A stretch of DNA of 12,532 nucleotides from an uncultured Bacteroides sp. GTDB taxonomy: Bacteria > Bacteroidota > Bacteroidia > Bacteroidales > Bacteroidaceae. The notes under the pieces were generated by a model. The model ran no database searches, was not told the origin of the DNA, and saw only the letters and a program-made list of their open reading frames with translations. Both the position numbers and the translations under genes were made by a program. Positions 9,912 through 12,532 of this stretch are shown piece after piece. Where the stretch lies: positions 1 through 12,532 of the forward strand of contig URCM01000088.1 in the NCBI GenBank assembly GCA_900546355.1. Reading direction: 5' to 3'. Positions within the stretch are counted from its first letter, which is position 1. Each line of letters begins with the position of its first letter.

Positions 9912-10763
9912 TTATTGTATCATGTAGGGGTGAATGTCATCGTAGTTTACTTTCAACCGGAAATCACCCGCTGCATAAGGCGCGATTTCATAACGGTTAT
10001 AATAAAAGACGACGCCATCTTTCTCCAGAAGGAAGTTTACGGGGATGTACAGGTAAGTATCCAACAGGATGCCTTGTGCTTGTAGTCCGTCAAGCGATGT
10101 TATGGTATCAGTGTCCAGGCGCCGGTTGGTTTCTTTTATCAGTTCATCCATGATGAGCTTGCAGACGCGGGAGGTATCCTTGGGATTGAACACATCGTTT
10201 TTCTCTAAAATCTTCCCTGTCTGCGAATCAATGTTCAAGCAAGTGATTTCGGTGTTAGGATGCGCCCCTCCTGTATACCGATAATTGGTAAGAGTGTAGT
10301 TCCATATTCCGTCTCGGCCTTCTGCCATTTCGGTATTCAATTGGTACTCGTAATTGTACCAGGCCGGCACATCAGCCGCTTTCATTCCGTTATGTAAGTC
10401 TGCTTCGAAAAGTTTCTTTACATCGGTGTTGTAATTTTCAATGTAGCGAGTGGCCAGTGCGGGCAATACCTCTTCGGGTGGCAAGGTGGCATAGAGTTTG
10501 CCGAAAAGCTTCCCTTGGATGGCTGTATTGATACACGGCGAGAGGGTGTCGCTTTCCGATGTGGGTTTGAGATAGGAGAAATCCAGGTTGATTTTGCATG
10601 ATGGAGCTTTTTCTCCTTCTTGCAGGTAGATGATGGTGTCGGTGCTGGCGGTACAGATTTGGGGTGGTGTATCCGCTTTCTGGGGCTGTTGGCAACTCGG
10701 CAGCAAGTTGCATCCTGCGGCACAGAGTATCAGCGATAAAAATAAATTCGTCTTATGCTCCAT
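9912..10763 (-). CDS. Lipoprotein with DUF3298 (RsiV-like) domain
   Basis: This 283-residue protein starts with a signal peptide carrying lysine at position 4, a hydrophobic run, and two possible lipoprotein cysteines: C18 in LCAAGC or C24 in LLPSC. A cysteine-containing, glutamine-rich mature N-terminus follows. The C-terminal half has the DUF3298 signature YTGGAHPNT (163-171) and ends with FYYNRYEIAPYAAG (253-266), as in RsiV-type and PdaC-like DUF4163/DUF3298 proteins. The family includes lysozyme-binding and peptidoglycan-related extracytoplasmic domains, but in Bacteroidetes its function is undefined. It is likely anchored in the envelope. It is the first gene of a likely minus-strand unit with rsmG and the MBL-fold gene, with a TAnnTTTG element 37 bases before the start. 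Confidence 0.82.
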   Translation of the reverse strand: MEHKTNLFLSLILCAAGCNLLPSCQQPQKADTPPQICTASTDTIIYLQEGEKAPSCKINLDFSYLKPTSESDTLSPCINTAIQGKLFGKLYATLPPEEVLPALATRYIENYNTDVKKLFEADLHNGMKAADVPAWYNYEYQLNTEMAEGRDGIWNYTLTNYRYTGGAHPNTEITCLNIDSQTGKILEKNDVFNPKDTSRVCKLIMDELIKETNRRLDTDTITSLDGLQAQGILLDTYLYIPVNFLLEKDGVVFYYNRYEIAPYAAGDFRLKVNYDDIHPYMIQ

Positions 10764-10799
10764 ATCATTTGTTTTTGGGTTGGCTTATTTTTAATATGA

Positions 10800-10807
10800 C
10801 AAAGGTA
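10800..10807 (-). promoter_or_regulatory. Bacteroidetes -7 promoter element (TACCTTTG) for lipoprotein-rsmG-MBL unit
   Basis: The minus strand reads TATTACCTTTGTCATATT, matching TAnnTTTG exactly, 37 bases before the lipoprotein ATG. No good -33 TTTG is seen at the expected distance. It is the only promoter-like site I find for the three genes. Confidence 0.6.
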
Positions 10808-10888
10808 ATACAAATCTGTGAATATTCAGGCATGAATGGGCATATCTTTTTGCGAAAGGACGTTCGGCTATATTCAAGCGGCGTTTTG

Positions 10889-10920
10889 TTTGGAGGAAAC
10901 AATGGAAAATGTTACATTTG
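10889..10920 (+). promoter_or_regulatory. Full Bacteroidetes promoter (TTTG-N20-TACATTTG) for lipB-mgtC
   Basis: TTTG at 10889-10892 is followed, after exactly 20 bases, by TACATTTG at 10913-10920. This fits both boxes and the 19-21 base spacing of the Bacteroidetes primary promoter. Transcription would start near 10927, leaving a leader of about 95 bases before the likely lipB start. It is the best promoter in the window. Confidence 0.75.
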
Positions 10921-11021
10921 CACATGTGGCTCATGCGGGACGGATGGCATATCTTCCTTAGCAACGGTGTGTATAAACCGGTTCTTGCATGGAGCGAGAT
11001 TTTGATAAAAGCAGGAAGAAT

Positions 11022-11726
11022 ATGAAGATGAAGATGAATCTGGATATAGAATGCTGGGGGACTATCCCTTACCGGGAGGCATGGGAACGGCAAACGCGGT
11101 TATTTGATAGCATTATAGCCGCTCGTGCCGCATCGATGCCTTACCGGAACCGCTTGGTGTTTTGTGAGCATCCCCATGTATATACATTAGGGAAGCATGG
11201 CAAAGAGGCGAATATGTTGCTTGGCGAAGAACGGCTGAAGCAGATAGGGGCAGAGTTGGTGCATATTGACCGTGGAGGGGATATCACTTACCATGGACCC
11301 GGACAAATCGTATGCTATCCCATTCTTTGCCTGGAAGACTTTCGGTTGGGACTGAAAGAATACATCGCCTTGCTGGAGGAAGCTGTTATCGGCACATGCC
11401 GTGCGTATGGCATTGAAGCGGGTAGGGTGAAGGGAGCGACAGGCGTGTGGCTGGGCGTAGGGTCGCCTTCCGAGCGGAAAATATGTGCCATGGGGGTGCG
11501 GTGTAGTCACTTTGTCACGATGCATGGGTTGGCATTGAATGTGAATACCGACCTCCGTTATTTCGGTTACATTCATCCGTGTGGATTTATCGATAAAGGA
11601 GTTACATCGATAGCTCGCGAAACCGGGCGTGTAGTGCTTGTCGATGAAGTCCGGAAGCAGCTGGAGAAGGAATTGACGGAACGGTTGGAGCACTGCTATC
11701 GGAATAAAAACAATAAGGAGGAATAG
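11022..11726 (+). CDS. lipB: Lipoyl(octanoyl) transferase
   Basis: LipB moves the octanoyl group from acyl carrier protein to lipoyl domains (GcvH, and 2-oxoacid dehydrogenase E2 subunits); LipA then adds sulfur. From ATG at 11022 it has 234 residues. Visible motifs are RGGDITYHGPGQ (84-95), the catalytic lysine K153 in ERKICAMGVR, HGLALNVNTDL (168-178), and the catalytic cysteine C187 in HPCGF, followed by GVTS. Length and motif order are normal. The start is uncertain: an in-frame ATG at 10989 would add 11 residues with no counterpart in the family, while 11022, 11028 and 11034 are ATGs in an ATGAAGATGAAGATGAAT run. I chose the first, after the purine-rich AGCAGGAAGAAT. It is followed after 2 bases by the mgtC-family gene, so an operon is very likely. 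Confidence 0.95.
   Translation: MKMKMNLDIECWGTIPYREAWERQTRLFDSIIAARAASMPYRNRLVFCEHPHVYTLGKHGKEANMLLGEERLKQIGAELVHIDRGGDITYHGPGQIVCYPILCLEDFRLGLKEYIALLEEAVIGTCRAYGIEAGRVKGATGVWLGVGSPSERKICAMGVRCSHFVTMHGLALNVNTDLRYFGYIHPCGFIDKGVTSIARETGRVVLVDEVRKQLEKELTERLEHCYRNKNNKEE
11715..11721 (+). promoter_or_regulatory. Shine-Dalgarno site of the mgtC-family gene
   Basis: AAGGAGG lies seven bases before the ATG at 11729, inside the last codons of lipB. It is a perfect anti-16S match at ideal spacing, unlike the other genes here, which follow the Bacteroidetes habit of lacking one. It may support reinitiation after the lipB stop, or arise from the lysine/glutamate codons of the LipB tail. Confidence 0.65.
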
Positions 11727-11728
11727 CT

Positions 11729-12397
11729 ATGGAGGGAAATTGGGAGTTTACTTTGCGCCTGTTTGTGGCAGGAATAATGGGGATATTGATTGGTTTGGAA
11801 CGCGAATACCGTGCAAAAGAAGCGGGATATCGTACGCATTTTTTGGTAGCGGTAGGTAGTGCGTTGCTGATGATAGTATCTCAGTACGGATTCGAAGAAG
11901 TGCTGGAGCGCGATCTGGTACGCCTTGATCCTAGTCGTATAGCAGCTCAGGTAGTGAGCGGCATTGGTTTCATTGGTGCGGGAACCATTATTTTGCAGAA
12001 ACAGATTGTGCGCGGATTGACTACAGCTGCAGGTATTTGGGCGACTTCGGGCATAGGGCTTGCCATAGGAGCAGGGATGTATAGTATAGGTGTGGCGGCT
12101 ACTGTGCTGGTATTGTTGGGCTTGGAAGTATTGAGTTTTTTCTTCAAAAGCATAGGTCTGAGAAACTTGATGGTGGAGTTTTCAACATGTGACAAGGAAG
12201 CGCTCAAACGTGTTTCTGCTACGTTTCATTCGAAAAGCTACGTCGTGGTATCGTATGAAATGTCAGAGTCGGACGAAGGTGGGAACAAGTTGTATAATGT
12301 AAGCATGGTCATTAAGGCCAAGCGGATGAATGAAGAAGGATTATTGCTGATGTTTATGCAAGATTTTCCTGATATTACGGTAAAGAAAGTGATTTGA
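11729..12397 (+). CDS. MgtC/SapB-family inner-membrane protein
   Basis: This 222-residue protein has the MgtC/SapB membrane domain: LFVAGIMGILIGLEREYRAK (11-30), EAGYRTHFLVAVGSALLM (31-48), a charged loop with LDPSRIAAQVVSGIGFIGAG (66-85), GLTTAAGIWATSGIGLAIG (96-114), and a last membrane segment near 118-139. The C-terminal ~75 residues are soluble, with an ACT-like look typical of longer family members. MgtC proteins are tied to magnesium limitation and modulation of the F-type ATPase in Salmonella, but most homologues, including those of gut Bacteroidetes, have no proven role; I give no gene symbol for this reason. It lies 2 bases after lipB and probably shares its transcript. No clear terminator follows. 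Confidence 0.9.
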   Translation: MEGNWEFTLRLFVAGIMGILIGLEREYRAKEAGYRTHFLVAVGSALLMIVSQYGFEEVLERDLVRLDPSRIAAQVVSGIGFIGAGTIILQKQIVRGLTTAAGIWATSGIGLAIGAGMYSIGVAATVLVLLGLEVLSFFFKSIGLRNLMVEFSTCDKEALKRVSATFHSKSYVVVSYEMSESDEGGNKLYNVSMVIKAKRMNEEGLLLMFMQDFPDITVKKVI

Positions 12398-12409
12398 ATC
12401 TAAAAGATA

Positions 12410-12427
12410 GGACACAAAGACACAGGG
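12410..12427. repeat. Partial copy of the CACAAAG palindromic repeat
   Basis: GGACACAAAGACACAGGG follows the mgtC stop by 12 bases. It is close to one arm of the palindrome at 1597-1655 (GGACACAGAGGCACAGAGAC on the minus strand), but no matching second arm follows, so it cannot form that hairpin. It looks like a decayed or half element. Confidence 0.5.
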
Positions 12428-12479
12428 ACTTTTACTTGCGGTTCTTCAATTTACGAAGTACGGTTTAACCGGCAAACAA

Positions 12480-12532
12480 TAAGAAGCTGTTTTGAATTTC
12501 TCCAAAAAGTTTTTCTTGGCTTGATGTATCCG
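12480..12532. repeat. Inverted-repeat element copy 2, cut by right edge
   Basis: TAAGAAGCTGTTTTGAATTT and the following bases to ATCCG at the edge match 8424-8475 in the same orientation, with one additional T in the TTTT run. With that T, its left arm is a perfect inverse of the right arm of copy 1 (8495-8511), so this copy preserves the original end better. The other half lies outside the window. Confidence 0.85.

Noticed and set aside
10989..11021. lipB start at ATG 10989
   Set aside because: The extra 11 residues (MERDFDKSRKN) have no counterpart in LipB as I know the family; the start in the ATGAAG run is more likely, though not proven.
12461..12471. CGGTTTAACCG palindrome as a terminator for lipB-mgtC
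   Set aside because: The stem is only 5 bp with a 1-base centre and has no U-tract.

Overview
The window is mostly a stretch of a Bacteroidales chromosome, probably Bacteroides or Phocaeicola. The evidence is a 729-residue type III glutamine synthetase, an LL-diaminopimelate aminotransferase of the Bacteroidetes kind, promoters of the TTTG / TAnnTTTG type used by the Bacteroidetes primary sigma factor, and little use of Shine-Dalgarno sites. From about position 550 rightwards the genes are ordinary housekeeping and accessory-metabolic genes. I see no defence system, phage, CRISPR array, rRNA, tRNA or complete insertion sequence.

Layout. Positions 1-240 (minus) hold the 5' end of a pyrD gene that runs off the left edge. 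Positions 228-1580 (minus) are one open frame whose N-terminal three quarters is an AspT/YidE-family membrane transporter and whose last ~80 residues are the iron-sulfur tail of PyrK. The PyrK and PyrD pieces look clostridial rather than Bacteroidetes, so the left ~540 bp is probably foreign, most simply an assembly chimera. A long G:U-rich hairpin (1597-1655) separates this from glnN (1666-3855, minus), which follows dapL (3907-5136, minus) in a likely two-gene operon with a promoter at 5177-5184. A 294-bp gap with an 80-bp palindromic repeat follows, then gcvP (5431-8280, minus). A 282-bp gap holds an ~88-bp terminal-inverted-repeat element. Next comes a likely minus-strand operon: DUF3298-type lipoprotein (9912-10763), rsmG (9240-9863) and an MBL-fold hydrolase (8563-9204), driven from a promoter at 10800-10807. 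A divergent intergenic region leads to lipB (plus, from about 11022) and mgtC-family gene (11729-12397, plus), served by a very good promoter at 10889-10920. The window ends 52 bases into a second copy of the inverted-repeat element.

How the genes relate. dapL (lysine/peptidoglycan precursor) and glnN (ammonia assimilation) are both amino-nitrogen genes. GcvP (glycine decarboxylase) uses lipoylated GcvH as its partner, and LipB makes the octanoyl-GcvH precursor of that cofactor. The two genes are in the same window but not in one operon, and gcvT and gcvH are absent. RsmG modifies 16S rRNA.

The most notable observations are the transporter/PyrK fusion at the left end, possibly in three pieces, and three families of short palindromic intergenic repeats. 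I found no convincing new biological system.
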